The position numbers were made by a program, and so were the translations under genes. The notes beneath the pieces were generated by a model. The model saw only the letters and a program-made list of their open reading frames with translations, was not told where the DNA came from and ran no database searches. A stretch of 64,000 bases of DNA from DATARH01 sp963712835 (GTDB lineage Bacteria; Pseudomonadota; Alphaproteobacteria; ATCC43930; CGMCC-115725), in contig CAVQJJ010000011.1 of assembly GCA_963712835.1 (NCBI GenBank), positions 310,001 through 374,000 of the forward strand, given 5' to 3'. Numbering within the stretch: position 1 is the first letter of the stretch; each line of letters starts with the position of its first letter. Shown here one piece after another: positions 40,684 through 49,468 of this stretch.

Positions 40684-41088
40684 ATGTCTCCATTGGAGAA
40701 ACTACGTGAGTTGAAGCTCCCCTTCTCCGAGTTCCTCGGCATGAGTTTCGTCTCGGCCGAGAAGGATCGCGTCGTCGCCGAGCTCGTCGTGCGCGACGAA
40801 TTGTGTACACGCCCGGCGGTGATCCATGGCGGCGCCATCATGGCGTTTGGCGACACGCTCGGCGCGGCGGGGACGATTCTCAACCTGCCCGAAGGCGCCG
40901 GCACCACGACGCTCGAAAGCAAGACCAATTTTATCGCCGGCGCGCCGCTCGGGAGCCGTCTCGTCGGCGAAACGACCCCGGTGCATCGCGGCCGCCGCAC
41001 CCAGGTCTGGACGACACGCATCTCCACGGCTGAAGGGCGGCTCGTCGCGATCGTCACCCAGACACAGATGGTGCTGGAGCCACGGTGA
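40684..41088 (+). CDS. PaaI-family hotdog thioesterase
   Basis: 134 residues. The hotdog helix segment is RPAVIHGGAIMAFGDTLGAAG (core PAVIHGGAIMAFGD, about 43-56), with LESKTNFIAGAPLGSRL and the C-terminal TTRISTAEGRLVAIVTQTQMV strands. Such enzymes hydrolyse aromatic or medium-chain acyl-CoA. Independent start after a family A palindrome. Confidence 0.92.
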   Translation: MSPLEKLRELKLPFSEFLGMSFVSAEKDRVVAELVVRDELCTRPAVIHGGAIMAFGDTLGAAGTILNLPEGAGTTTLESKTNFIAGAPLGSRLVGETTPVHRGRRTQVWTTRISTAEGRLVAIVTQTQMVLEPR

Positions 41089-41160
41089 AATCGTCGTGAT
41101 AGTTGACTTTGGCAATTAAATAATTGACTGATTCTCGAATCGTTTCGATGGGGATCAGAA

Positions 41161-42087
41161 ATGCCTGCCGAGATCGAGCGTCGCATCGGGGCTATCCGCC
41201 GCTTCAATCGCTTCTACACGCAAAAGCTCGGCGTTCTGTCGGAGACGTTCCTCGACACGCCCTTCTCGCTGACCGAATGCCGGGTGCTCCAGGCACTCGC
41301 GCATCGCGACGGCGCGACGGCAACATGGCTCGGCCGAGAGCTCGACCTCGACGCCGGCTATCTGTCGCGCATCCTGCGCGATTTCGAGCGCCAGGGGCTG
41401 ATCCTGCGCAGCCCGTCGTTGCAGGATGGACGGCAGACGATGATCTCCTTGACGCCGTCCGGCCGCGACGCATTCGAGCCGCTCGACCGCTCCTCGCACA
41501 GGGCGGTCGCCGCCATGCTGTCATCGCTCGCGCAGGCGGAACAGGAAGATCTTGTCGCTGCCATGCGGACGATCTCCGGGCTGCTCGGCGGCGAGCCCGA
41601 ACCGGCGCCGGCGTTTGTGCTGCGACCGCACCGCGCCGGCGACATGGGCTGGATCGCGGATCGCCACGGCGCGCTCTACGGCGAAGAATACGGCCTCAAC
41701 TACAAGATGGAGGCCTATGTCGCCGAGGTCGTCGCCAAATTTCTGCGCGAGTTCGACCCCGCACGCGAGCATTGCTGGATCGCCGAGCAGGGCGGCATCC
41801 GCATTGGCTCGGTCTTCATCGTCAAGGAAAGCGACGAAGTCGCGCGGCTGCGCATGTTGCTCGTCGAGCCCAGGGCGCGCGGCCTCGGCGTCGGGCGGCG
41901 GCTGGTCGAGGAGTGCATCCGCTTCTCGCGCCAGGCGGGTTATCGCGAGATCGTGCTGTGGACGCACAGCATCCTGGTCGCGGCAAGAAACATCTATGCT
42001 TCTCTGGGCTTCGCGATCGAGGAAACCGAGACGCATGACGAATTCGGCCCGGAGTTGGTCGGCGAGACCTGGCGCCTGCGCCTTTAG
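41161..42087 (+). CDS. MarR-type regulator fused to a GNAT acetyltransferase
   Basis: 308 residues in two domains. Residues about 1-145 are a MarR winged helix (SLTECRVLQALAHRDGATATWLGRELDLD region, core SLTECRVLQAL; SRILRDFERQGLI; the wing SLQDGRQTMISLT). Residues about 155-308 are a GNAT domain with the acetyl-CoA loop ARGLGVGRRLVEECI (about 238-252) and RNIYASLGFAIEE. This fusion is known in many proteobacteria, where it is thought to couple small-molecule sensing to acetylation. Target unknown. Confidence 0.92.
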   Translation: MPAEIERRIGAIRRFNRFYTQKLGVLSETFLDTPFSLTECRVLQALAHRDGATATWLGRELDLDAGYLSRILRDFERQGLILRSPSLQDGRQTMISLTPSGRDAFEPLDRSSHRAVAAMLSSLAQAEQEDLVAAMRTISGLLGGEPEPAPAFVLRPHRAGDMGWIADRHGALYGEEYGLNYKMEAYVAEVVAKFLREFDPAREHCWIAEQGGIRIGSVFIVKESDEVARLRMLLVEPRARGLGVGRRLVEECIRFSRQAGYREIVLWTHSILVAARNIYASLGFAIEETETHDEFGPELVGETWRLRL

Positions 42088-42090
42088 CGC

Positions 42091-42711
42091 TCATCCGCGC
42101 ATTATATAGACCAGCGCCTCGCCGCTGCCGGCCCAGATCATCCGCAAGGCCACGATCGCGATGATCGCGAGCCCAACCCAGGCAATCCAGGAGTAGCGGG
42201 CAAGCAGCCGCGCGACGAGCGTCGACGCGACGCCCATCAGCGCCACCGACAGGATCAGACCGAGAAACAGCACCCAGGGCTCCGCCTGGGTGCGTGCCAC
42301 GCCAGCCACGGCCAACACATTGTCGAGCGACATCGAGATGTCGGCGACGACGATCTGCAGGATCGCCTGCGCCGTTGTCTTGGGGCGCAGCGCCGAGGCA
42401 GGTCTTGCTGGCGCCGATCGAACGCGTTGCGCCTCGCGCAACTCGCGAAATAGCTTCCACGCTACCCACAGCAAGAGAATGCCGCCGGCCAGCGCCAATC
42501 CGATGATCGCCATCAGCTGCAAAGCAATAGCCGCGAATACGAGGCGCAGCGCCGTCGCCACGGCGATGCCGGCGACGATCGCGCGCCGGCGGCGCTCCGG
42601 CGCGAGACCGGCCGCCGCCATGCCCACCACGATGGCGTTGTCGCCGGCGAGCACGAGGTCGATCACAACCACCGATACGAGCGCGGTGATCTGGTTTAGG
42701 GTCGGGATCAC
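42091..42711 (-). CDS. TerC-family membrane protein (YjbE-like)
   Basis: 206 residues with about seven helices. Two metal-type motifs inside membrane segments, VLAGDNAIVVGMA (about 20-32) and SMSLDNVLAVAGVA (about 123-136), define the family, which is linked to Mn export and tellurite resistance. A charged cytoplasmic loop lies at about 90-110. It is divergent from the MFS gene with only 41 bases between starts, leaving no room for a manganese riboswitch. Confidence 0.9.
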   Translation of the reverse strand: MIPTLNQITALVSVVVIDLVLAGDNAIVVGMAAAGLAPERRRRAIVAGIAVATALRLVFAAIALQLMAIIGLALAGGILLLWVAWKLFRELREAQRVRSAPARPASALRPKTTAQAILQIVVADISMSLDNVLAVAGVARTQAEPWVLFLGLILSVALMGVASTLVARLLARYSWIAWVGLAIIAIVALRMIWAGSGEALVYIMRG

Positions 42712-42752
42712 GCCGGGCAGATAGTCTCGCCGGCCGCCGCCGTCGAGTCCGG

Positions 42753-43943
42753 ATGACCAACTTGCCCGGTCCGAGCAACCTGTCGCTGCGCCTTAGCGCC
42801 TATTACGCGGCGGTCTTTCTGATCGTCGGCATCAAGGCGCCGTTCTGGCCGGTATGGCTCGCCGGCCGCGGCCTGGGCGCGCGCGAGATCGCGGCGCTAT
42901 TTGCCGCCGCGATCTGGGTCAATGTCGTGATCACCCCGGCAATCGGCGCGCTCGCCGACCGGTTCGGCCGCCGCCGGGTGGCGATGATCGCGCTGTGCGG
43001 GATCGCCATCCTCGGCTACGCGCTCCTCTGGAACGCTTACGATTTCTGGACGCTGCTCGCCCTTACCCTCATGACCGCGACGGCGCAAACCGCGCTGATG
43101 CCGTTGGGTGACAGCATCACCCTCGCCGCGGTGCGCGAACGGGGGGTCGATTACGGCCGGGTACGGGTGTGGGGCTCGGTGAGCTTCATCCTCGCGGCGA
43201 TGGCGAGCGGCGCGGCGCTGTCGCATGCCGCGGCAGGCGAGCGCGGCGGCAACGCGGTGCTGGCGCTGGTGCTGATCGCGTCAATGATGCTGTTCGCTGC
43301 CTGCGTCGCGATCCCCGGCGGCTCGCGTGTGCCGGCGGGACCGTCGCGCTGGTCGGCGCTCGGCACGATGGCGCGCGAACGGCGATTTTGGCAGTTCATC
43401 GTCGTCGCCGCCGCATTACAGGCGAGCCATCAGGTCTATTACGGTTTCGGCACGCTCTACTGGCGCTCGCTGGGGTTTTCCGATGCGGTGATCGGCGTGC
43501 TATGGGCGGAAGGCGTGGTCGCCGAGATCGCGCTGTTCTGGCTGGGAAGCCGGCTGCTCGTCCGGCTCGGGCCACTCGGCCTGATGATGGCCGGGGGCAT
43601 CGCGGGGATCGTGCGCTGGGGGCTGATGGGGCTGGTGCCGGGCCTTGCAGCGGCCTTTGCGCTGCAAGGGCTGCACGCGCTGACCTTTGGCGCGACGCAT
43701 CTCGGCGCGATGAACTACCTATCGCGCACCGTTCCGCCGAACGCCGCGGCAAGCGCACAGGCGCTGTATTCGGGCGCTTCGTCGGGGATCGGCAGCGGGC
43801 TCGTCATGCTCGTCGCGGGTGCGCTCTACGCACAGTATGGCGGGCGCGCCTATCTCTTTATGGCCGCGCTGTCGGCGCTCGGCCTTATTGGCGCCGCGTT
43901 GCTCGCGAGATCGGCCGCTCAGCGGCGGCCGCAGGTCTTGTAG
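42753..43943 (+). CDS. MFS transporter, 3-phenylpropionate permease-like
   Basis: 396 residues, about 12 helices. The opening LSLRLSAYYAAVFLIVGIKAPFWPVWLAGRGL (core YYAAVFLIVGIKAPFWPVWL) and the loop ADRFGRRRVAMIA (about 68-80), plus GRVRVWGSVSFILAA, are typical of the PPP/HcaT branch of the LacY-like family. The cargo is unknown. Its 3' end overlaps the convergent exported-protein gene by 25 bases. Confidence 0.9.
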   Translation: MTNLPGPSNLSLRLSAYYAAVFLIVGIKAPFWPVWLAGRGLGAREIAALFAAAIWVNVVITPAIGALADRFGRRRVAMIALCGIAILGYALLWNAYDFWTLLALTLMTATAQTALMPLGDSITLAAVRERGVDYGRVRVWGSVSFILAAMASGAALSHAAAGERGGNAVLALVLIASMMLFAACVAIPGGSRVPAGPSRWSALGTMARERRFWQFIVVAAALQASHQVYYGFGTLYWRSLGFSDAVIGVLWAEGVVAEIALFWLGSRLLVRLGPLGLMMAGGIAGIVRWGLMGLVPGLAAAFALQGLHALTFGATHLGAMNYLSRTVPPNAAASAQALYSGASSGIGSGLVMLVAGALYAQYGGRAYLFMAALSALGLIGAALLARSAAQRRPQVL

Positions 43944-44368
43944 CGGCCGCTCGCCTCCGCCGCGGTCGCGAGGCTCACCGCATAGGCACGGAAGCCCCGG
44001 TCGTCCATCGTCGAGGCTTTTTTCAGCAGGTCGGCCTGCTCCTGACACGCCTGCGGCCCCGATTTGCCGGCGTCGCGCATCGCCGCGTCGTTGGCGAGCG
44101 CGGTATCCCAGCGGTCATAGGCTGCGTTGCCGTGGAAATGCGATATCAGCGTCTTCTGGTAGGCGAGCACCGTCTCGTGGTTGCGCTGCTGGAACAGGCC
44201 ATAGGTCTGATCGCGGCAGGCGGTGCTGGCAACCATCAGCTCGATCAGGAACCGCATCCCCTGCTCGGCCTCGATCGCCGACGAGGTGTAACATCCGTCA
44301 GCCGCGCCGGCCTGCCCCGCCGACAGCATCATCGACGCGGCCAGCGCCGCAACCACAAACCGTTTCAT
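43919..44368 (-). CDS. Exported protein of unknown function
   Basis: 149 residues. The signal peptide ends near GQAGAADG (about 23). The mature part is helical (SSAIEAEQGMRFLIELMVAST, HETVLAYQKTLISHF) with four Cys (GCYTS, TACRD, QACQE, KTCGRR), consistent with two disulfides in the periplasm. No known family recognised. It converges with the MFS gene. Confidence 0.78.
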   Translation of the reverse strand: MKRFVVAALAASMMLSAGQAGAADGCYTSSAIEAEQGMRFLIELMVASTACRDQTYGLFQQRNHETVLAYQKTLISHFHGNAAYDRWDTALANDAAMRDAGKSGPQACQEQADLLKKASTMDDRGFRAYAVSLATAAEASGRYKTCGRR

Positions 44369-44628
44369 GATTCCCCCGAATCCCCAAGCCGTCCCGCGAC
44401 CATTACAAAACGCCGCAATATTTGCAAGAACGCGCAGCGCTGCGTTGCCAATTACGACCTGCAGTAGACCAAACCTTCACTCTCGAACGCTGTCGGTTCC
44501 CGCAATCGATGCTGGGACAACGCCATGAGGACGAATTGAGCATTTCATAACGAATAGCCGAGGCCGACAAAGTCTTTACCGCTTTCGCCGGCTTGCGCCG
44601 GCGTCACCGGCGGCGACATAGTCGGTGG

Positions 44629-45360
44629 ATGATTGTGCTGTTCACCGATTTTGGCCTTGCGGGACCTTATACCGGCCAGGTAATGGCGGTGTTGCATCGC
44701 GTCGCGCCGCAGGTCCCGGACGTCTCGCTGTTCGCCGACGCGCCGAGCGCCCGGCCGAAACCCTCGGCCTATCTTCTGGCGGCTTACGCGGCGTGGTTCT
44801 CTCTCGGCACGGTGTTTCTTTGCGTCGTCGATCCCGGCGTCGGCAGCGCGCGCCGTGCCGTCGTCGCCGAGGCCGACGGCCGCTTCTATGTCGGCCCCGA
44901 CAACGGGCTCTTCGACCTCGTCCTGCGTCGCGCGGCCGAGGCCCGGCTGTGGGAGATCACCTGGCGGCCGGAGCGGCTTTCGGCGAGCTTCCACGGCCGC
45001 GACCTGTTCGCGCCGATCGCCGCGCGCCTCGCCGCCGGCGAGACGATCGCCACGCTGGCGCGGCCCGCGGCCGATGAATCCGCCAGCCGCGGCTGGCCCG
45101 ACGACCTCGCCGAGATCGTCTATATCGACCATTACGGCAACGCGATAACCGGCCTGCGGGGCGCCGTGCTGCCGCCCAAAGCGCGGCTCATCGCCGGCGG
45201 ACGGACTCTCGCGCCGGCGGCAACCTTCTCCGCCGTGCCGCCCGGCGAGTTGTTCTGGTACACGAACTCCAACGGCCTTGCCGAGATCGCGGTCAACGGC
45301 GGCCGCGCCGACACGGCGCTCAGCCTCGCCATCGGCAGCGAGATCGTGGTCGAAACCTAG
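44629..45360 (+). CDS. SAM hydroxide adenosyltransferase (DUF62, chlorinase/fluorinase fold)
   Basis: 243 residues. MIVLFTDFGLAGPYTGQ (1-17), FLCVVDPGVGSARRAVV (about 65-80) and FYVGPDNGLFDLVL are the family motifs, with SFHGRDLFAPIAARLA and YIDHYGNAITGL later. Members without the halide-specific residues hydrolyse S-adenosylmethionine to adenosine and methionine. I expect hydrolase, not halogenase, activity. The ATG at 44629 is the family start; an upstream GTG is less likely. Confidence 0.9.
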   Translation: MIVLFTDFGLAGPYTGQVMAVLHRVAPQVPDVSLFADAPSARPKPSAYLLAAYAAWFSLGTVFLCVVDPGVGSARRAVVAEADGRFYVGPDNGLFDLVLRRAAEARLWEITWRPERLSASFHGRDLFAPIAARLAAGETIATLARPAADESASRGWPDDLAEIVYIDHYGNAITGLRGAVLPPKARLIAGGRTLAPAATFSAVPPGELFWYTNSNGLAEIAVNGGRADTALSLAIGSEIVVET

Positions 45361-45474
45361 CGCACACCAAGCCCTGAGAGCGACGGTGACGCGCTCAAGT
45401 TCATCGCCGAAACCCCCGTTTTGCTGAGGATCGATCCTCCCAGCGCGCATGAGAGTGGGCAATTCCCGAAGAAA

Positions 45475-45499
45475 GGAACGCTCCCGTTCGTGGATTGTT
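45475..45499 (+). promoter_or_regulatory. Predicted EcfG-type (general stress) promoter
   Basis: GGAAC (45475-45479) and TGTT (starting 45496) with 16 bases between, about 33 bases before the ATG at 45533. The downstream genes include a general stress protein homologue, which supports it. Confidence 0.5.
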
Positions 45500-45532
45500 T
45501 GAACGGCACCCTCCTTAATACAGGTGCCTCCC

Positions 45533-45865
45533 ATGAACCGCTTTCTGGCCACCTCGGCCGGCGCACTATTCGCAGCGACAACTTACGCTGCCGCGGCCCT
45601 CGCCCAAAATGGGCCGCCCCCGGCGAACCCGAACGCCCATACCCCCGCCGTTGCCAGTCCATCAACCACCAACCCCGACGCCCCTGCGGCCGGCGCGAAC
45701 AGTTTCACCGAGGAGCAGGCGAAATCCCGCATCGAGGCGGCGGGCTTCACCAATGTGTCCGGTCTGATGAAGGACAAGGACGGCATCTGGCGCGGCACGG
45801 CCAGCAAAGGCGGCGCGACTTCCAACGTCGCGCTCGATTTCCAGGGCAACGTCGTCACCAAGTAG
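45533..45865 (+). CDS. Small exported protein with a PepSY-like domain
   Basis: 110 residues. The signal peptide ends at AALAQN (about 25). A Pro/Asn/Ala-rich linker (26-55) is followed by a compact domain: SFTEEQAKSRIEAAGFTNVSGLMKDKDGIWRGTA and NVALDFQGNVVTK, the pattern of PepSY or BON-adjacent stress proteins. The ATG at 45533 is chosen over GTG 45524. It is 37 bases upstream of the next gene, likely one transcript. Confidence 0.8.
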   Translation: MNRFLATSAGALFAATTYAAAALAQNGPPPANPNAHTPAVASPSTTNPDAPAAGANSFTEEQAKSRIEAAGFTNVSGLMKDKDGIWRGTASKGGATSNVALDFQGNVVTK

Positions 45866-45902
45866 TCACACCGCCGCAGCCGGCGGCATGAAAGGATCAG
45901 CT

Positions 45903-46502
45903 ATGACCACCACAGTAACGGGACTTTACGACAGCTACGCGGCTGCAAAATCCGCAGTGGACGCCCTGGAGCGCGCAGGTATCTCCAGTTCCGATATCAG
46001 CGTCATCGCCCACAATGGCGACGGCAGCATCGTCGATAAAAACCACACCAATGCCGGCGCTGATGCGGGCGGCGGCGCCGGGATTGGCGCCGTCGTCGGC
46101 GGTGCCGGCGGCCTCCTGGCCGGCCTCGGCATGATTGCGATACCCGGCATCGGCCCGGTCGTCGCGGCGGGATGGCTGATCGCGACTGCTGTCGGCGCGG
46201 TTGGCGGTGCTGCCGTCGGCGCTGCGGCCGGCGGGATCATCGGCTCGTTGACCAACGCGGGCGTGGACGAGCGGGAAGCCAATCTTTACGCCGAAGGCGT
46301 TCGCCGCGGCGGGACCCTCGTGGCCGCCCGCGTCGATGACGACGAAAGCTTGAAAGCGCAGGAGATCCTCCGCCGCTACCAGCCTGTGGACCCCGTCGCG
46401 CGCGAGGCCGCGTATCGCCAAGGCGGCTGGCGCACCTTCGACGAAACCGCGCCGCTCTACACGGCGGAGGAGATCGAGGCCGAACGCCAGCGGTACCGCT
46501 AG
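45903..46502 (+). CDS. General stress protein 17M-like membrane protein
   Basis: 199 residues. The N-terminal 45 residues (TVTGLYDSYAAAKSAVDALERAGISSSDISVI, in part AAAKSAVDALERAG) are the YflT/general stress 17M fold. The centre (about 55-120) is a long Gly/Ala-rich hydrophobic stretch with glycine-zipper character. The C-terminus is polar and acidic (REANLYAEGVRRGG; DESLKAQEILRRYQ). It is probably inner-membrane associated and stress induced. It follows the PepSY-like gene. Confidence 0.88.
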   Translation: MTTTVTGLYDSYAAAKSAVDALERAGISSSDISVIAHNGDGSIVDKNHTNAGADAGGGAGIGAVVGGAGGLLAGLGMIAIPGIGPVVAAGWLIATAVGAVGGAAVGAAAGGIIGSLTNAGVDEREANLYAEGVRRGGTLVAARVDDDESLKAQEILRRYQPVDPVAREAAYRQGGWRTFDETAPLYTAEEIEAERQRYR

Positions 46503-46667
46503 CTAGGACCGCCGTTTCCCTGTCCCGGTGGGTTTAGAGAGCCGGGCCAGGGGCCGGTGGGGCTTGCGCCAATCCCGTGAAGCGCTATCGCGGCAACCTT
46601 CGTTCCGAACCCGCGTTGGTCAAGCACCCCGTAGCCCATCCCGGGTGGGGTCAGGAGAAATTTAATA

Positions 46668-46865
46668 ATGCCCAAGGAAGCCCACACGAAAGCCGCGGAG
46701 CATCACGAAAACGCCGCGAAGTCACACCGCGCCGCCGCCGAACATCACGGGAAGAACGATCACAAGACCGGCCATGAGCATTCGGCCAAGGCGCAGGAGC
46801 ACTCGTCGAACGCACATCGCCATTCCGACGAGGCGCATAAGAAAAGCGCATCAGCTCACAAGTAG
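46668..46865 (+). CDS. Small His/Ala/Lys-rich hydrophilic protein
   Basis: 65 residues with repeating HH and H-S-x units (KAAEHHENAAKSHRAAAEHH, then HEHSAKAQEHSSNAHRHS). There are 16 His or so and no Cys or hydrophobic core, so it is probably disordered, with possible metal or nucleic acid binding. A strong AGGAG site precedes the ATG. Such short proteins are common near alphaproteobacterial stress genes. It is followed by a perfect 26-bp palindrome. Confidence 0.8.
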   Translation: MPKEAHTKAAEHHENAAKSHRAAAEHHGKNDHKTGHEHSAKAQEHSSNAHRHSDEAHKKSASAHK

Positions 46866-46872
46866 CGAGATT

Positions 46873-46898
46873 CTCGGGGCAGCACGTGCTGCCCCGAG
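46873..46898. terminator. Perfect 26-bp palindrome after the His-rich gene
   Basis: CTCGGGGCAGCA-CG-TGCTGCCCCGAG, 12-bp arms, seven bases past the stop codon; only a weak T run (CTTTTACC) follows. Likely a terminator or mRNA end stabiliser. Confidence 0.65.
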
Positions 46899-46938
46899 GA
46901 CTCCACACTTTTACCCCTGTTCGGACGACCGCCGGGCG

Positions 46939-47186
46939 GTGCTGCTCGCGACGATTGGGCGGCAGGTCTACAGCCAGTGGCGCGATGGCAGCACCAAAGG
47001 CCTCTCGCGCTGGCTTTTCATTGGGCAAATCACCGCTTCGCTCGCGTTTGTCCTTTACAGCTGGCTGCTCGGGAACTGGGTCTTGTGATGACCAATGTGC
47101 TGATGCTCGAAACGGCGGTGGCGGGCGAGTGGATTTTGCTCGCAAACCGGCGCGAGTTTGCCGCCTTCTTTGGCCGCAGCCGATGA
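46939..47186 (+). pseudogene. Frameshifted PQ-loop/SemiSWEET-like membrane protein
   Basis: TIGRQVYSQWRDGSTKGLSRWLF (split: TIGRQVYSQWRDG, STKGLSRWLFIGQ) and SLAFVLYSWLLGNWVL are the hallmark of small three-helix PQ-loop sugar-transporter-like proteins. The frame stops at 47088, but the next frame carries on as MTNVLMLETAVAGEWILLANRR, the expected third helix. One inserted base (GTCTTGTG read as GTCTTTGTG) restores a continuous ORF. The 5' part also lacks the usual first residues. Confidence 0.6.
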
Positions 47187-48331
47187 CATCGGATGCTCCG
47201 GGCGGTTCGGCGCCGCGCGTCGTCGAACTCGCGCGGACAGATCGCGATCCGACGGCGGCTGAGCCGGTCGAGCTTCCCGATGACACGCTGGCGCCGCAGG
47301 CTTCAGGCCTCCGGACGGTCTTTCAGGGCGGCACCTTTATTCTCCTGCTGCTGGCCGCCTGCTACGGTGCGGCGGAGATCATCCTGCCGATCGTCGTCGC
47401 GTTCGTGCTCATGCTGGTCCTCCAGCCGGCGGTACGGTTTCTGCAGCGATGGCACGTGCCGCGCGGTCTCGCCGCGGCGCTGCTTATCGTCATGTTGTTT
47501 GGGGCCCTCGGCGGCCTGGGCACGGCCTTGTCGGGTCCCGCGGCCAGCTGGGCCGAAAAGGTCCCGGCCGGGATTCCCAAGTTGCAGGAGCGGCTGCGCT
47601 TCTTGAGCAAGCCGATTGCCGCGGCCCAGCAACTTGCTGCCCGCGCCGAAAACCTTGGTTCGGGGGCAAAGCCGCTGGCGGTGACGGTAGAGGGCAACCG
47701 GTTGTCCGACCGGCTGCTGAGCGGCACCCGGAGTGTGGTGAGCGGCGTTCTGGAAACCATCCTCGTACTGTTTTTCCTGCTGCTCTCGGGCGATACGTTC
47801 CTGCGCCGATTGGTCGAAGTGCTTCCCCATTTCAAGAACAAGCGGCAGGCCGTCGACATTTCCCAGCAGATCGAAGCCGATATATCGGCCTATCTGATGA
47901 CGATCACTCTGATGAATGCGGGCGTCGGGCTCGCGACCGGCATCGTCGCCGCCGCATGCGGCCTGGGCGACCCCGTGCTGTGGGGAACGGTGGCTTTCCT
48001 GCTGAACTACGTCCCGATCCTCGGACCGATAATCGGCGTTATCATCTTCCTGCTGGTCGGCCTCCTGTCGATCGACACCCTATGGGCCGCGTTTCTGCCC
48101 GCCGGGCTTTATCTCGGCATTCATATGATCGAGGGCGAGACCGTGACGCCGATGCTTCTTGCCCGGCGCTTCACCATCAATCCGGTGCTGGTTATCGTCG
48201 CCTTGGTGTTCTGGTACTGGATGTGGGGCGTGCCGGGCGCCGTCCTCGCCACGCCGATGCTGGCCGTGACCAAGATCATTTGCGACCGCATCGAATCGCT
48301 GGCAGCCTTCGGCCACTTCATCGAAGGCTAA
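47183..48331 (+). CDS. AI-2E transporter family permease
   Basis: 382 residues, about eight helices. After a polar N-terminus (1-48), hydrophobic segments at about 52-95 are followed by a periplasmic domain (about 105-175), then the conserved C-terminal block: SYLM-like SAYLMTITLMNAGVGLATG, ALWG-like VLWGTVAFLLNYVPILGPIIG and EGETVTPMLLARRFTINPV. The name reflects E. coli TqsA; most members are Na+/H+ antiporters or of unknown cargo. The ATG at 47183 overlaps the end of the PQ-loop remnant. Confidence 0.92.
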   Translation: MTSDAPGGSAPRVVELARTDRDPTAAEPVELPDDTLAPQASGLRTVFQGGTFILLLLAACYGAAEIILPIVVAFVLMLVLQPAVRFLQRWHVPRGLAAALLIVMLFGALGGLGTALSGPAASWAEKVPAGIPKLQERLRFLSKPIAAAQQLAARAENLGSGAKPLAVTVEGNRLSDRLLSGTRSVVSGVLETILVLFFLLLSGDTFLRRLVEVLPHFKNKRQAVDISQQIEADISAYLMTITLMNAGVGLATGIVAAACGLGDPVLWGTVAFLLNYVPILGPIIGVIIFLLVGLLSIDTLWAAFLPAGLYLGIHMIEGETVTPMLLARRFTINPVLVIVALVFWYWMWGVPGAVLATPMLAVTKIICDRIESLAAFGHFIEG

Positions 48332-48546
48332 AGGACTGGGCGCATTTTTCTCGGGTTTGGCGCAGGTCGCCGAGCGCAGGCCGGGGCCGAGCCTACGCGG
48401 CCTCACGAGGCCGCTCCTGCTGCGCCTGGCGTCAATGCTCGCTGGTGGGTTCCGGTTTGGGCATGCAACCGTCGTCGTAGCCAATTGAGGCGAACGACCG
48501 CTGTAGGTCGGCAACCAGCCAAGTCGATCGGGTTTTGACTTTCGTT

Positions 48547-49392
48547 CTAATCGTTGGCGTATTCGGTGATGATGCGATTGAACGCGTCGGGCGCCTCAAA
48601 CTGCACCCAGTGGCCAGCGCCCGGCACCACCGTGAACCGCGCGCCCGGTTGCACACCCTGGAGGATACGCCGCCGCTCGTCGACATGCGGGTAGGCGGTG
48701 GCGTCGCGCTCGCCCCAGATACCGTCGAGCCGCGCCGTGATCTTGGGCAGCGCCTCGACCAGCGCGCCCGAGCGCGAGAAGCGCCGGCTGCGCATCCGCG
48801 CGCGGGCGTGGTTGGTCTTTTGCAGCCACAAGGCCAGCTCGTCGATGTTGGCGGGGTCATGGATCATCAGCTGGTTGAGGTTATAGCGATGCGTCGCGAA
48901 TTCCTGCTCCTCGCTCGCATCGGCCGCGACGCGCTCTAATGGCGTCGGCGAGCGTTCGAGCCCGAGCCCGTTCGAGCCGACGACGGTGAACGCCTTGAGC
49001 CTGTCGCCGAGTTGCGCCGCCACCACGCCGCCGATCACCCCGCCGAACGAAAACCCGGCCATGTGCGGACGCTGGCCCTTGGGAAGCACGATATCGAGCC
49101 CGGCGACGACGATCGCGGCAAGGCCCTCCGCGGTCCACGGCTCGGGTGGGGTCGCCGAGTCGCCGAGGCCCGGCAGGTCGGCCGCGATCACCGTGAAGCG
49201 CTCTCTGAGGACCGGGATGTTGCGGATCCAGTGCGACCACGAGCCGTAGCCGCCATGCAGCAGCACCAGCGGCGGCCCGCTGCCCCAGATGCGCCAGACG
49301 AGCGATCCGTCGCCGCACGGGGTTTCGACGCGCGTCGCCTCGGCGGCAATGCCGGCGACGAGCGCCTTGGTTTCTTCGCTGATGATCGCCAC
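48547..49392 (-). CDS. Alpha/beta-fold hydrolase
   Basis: 281 residues from a GTG at 49392. Oxyanion LLHGGYGSW (about 44-52), nucleophile elbow AGFSFGGVIGG (Ser about 111), and His in VPGAGHWVQFEAPDAF near the C-terminus. It resembles 2-hydroxymuconate semialdehyde hydrolase and haloalkane dehalogenase-like esterases without a specific match. The GTG is chosen because the further upstream residues are Arg-rich shadow sequence. The 215-base gap before 48547 holds nothing I can name. Confidence 0.85.
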   Translation of the reverse strand: MAIISEETKALVAGIAAEATRVETPCGDGSLVWRIWGSGPPLVLLHGGYGSWSHWIRNIPVLRERFTVIAADLPGLGDSATPPEPWTAEGLAAIVVAGLDIVLPKGQRPHMAGFSFGGVIGGVVAAQLGDRLKAFTVVGSNGLGLERSPTPLERVAADASEEQEFATHRYNLNQLMIHDPANIDELALWLQKTNHARARMRSRRFSRSGALVEALPKITARLDGIWGERDATAYPHVDERRRILQGVQPGARFTVVPGAGHWVQFEAPDAFNRIITEYAND

Positions 49393-49468
49393 CGCTGTCC
49401 CCGCCTTGAATAACGTCCGATCGCTGATAGGGCTTTCGCGGCTCTCCGGCAAGCGCGCGTTGCACCGC

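Noticed and set aside
42712..42752. Manganese riboswitch before the TerC-like gene
   Set aside because: Only 41 bases separate it from the divergent MFS gene, too short for the known aptamer.
44629..45360. Fluorinase or chlorinase activity for the DUF62 protein
   Set aside because: Only the general fold motifs are visible; the great majority of such proteins are SAM hydrolases and no halometabolite genes are nearby.
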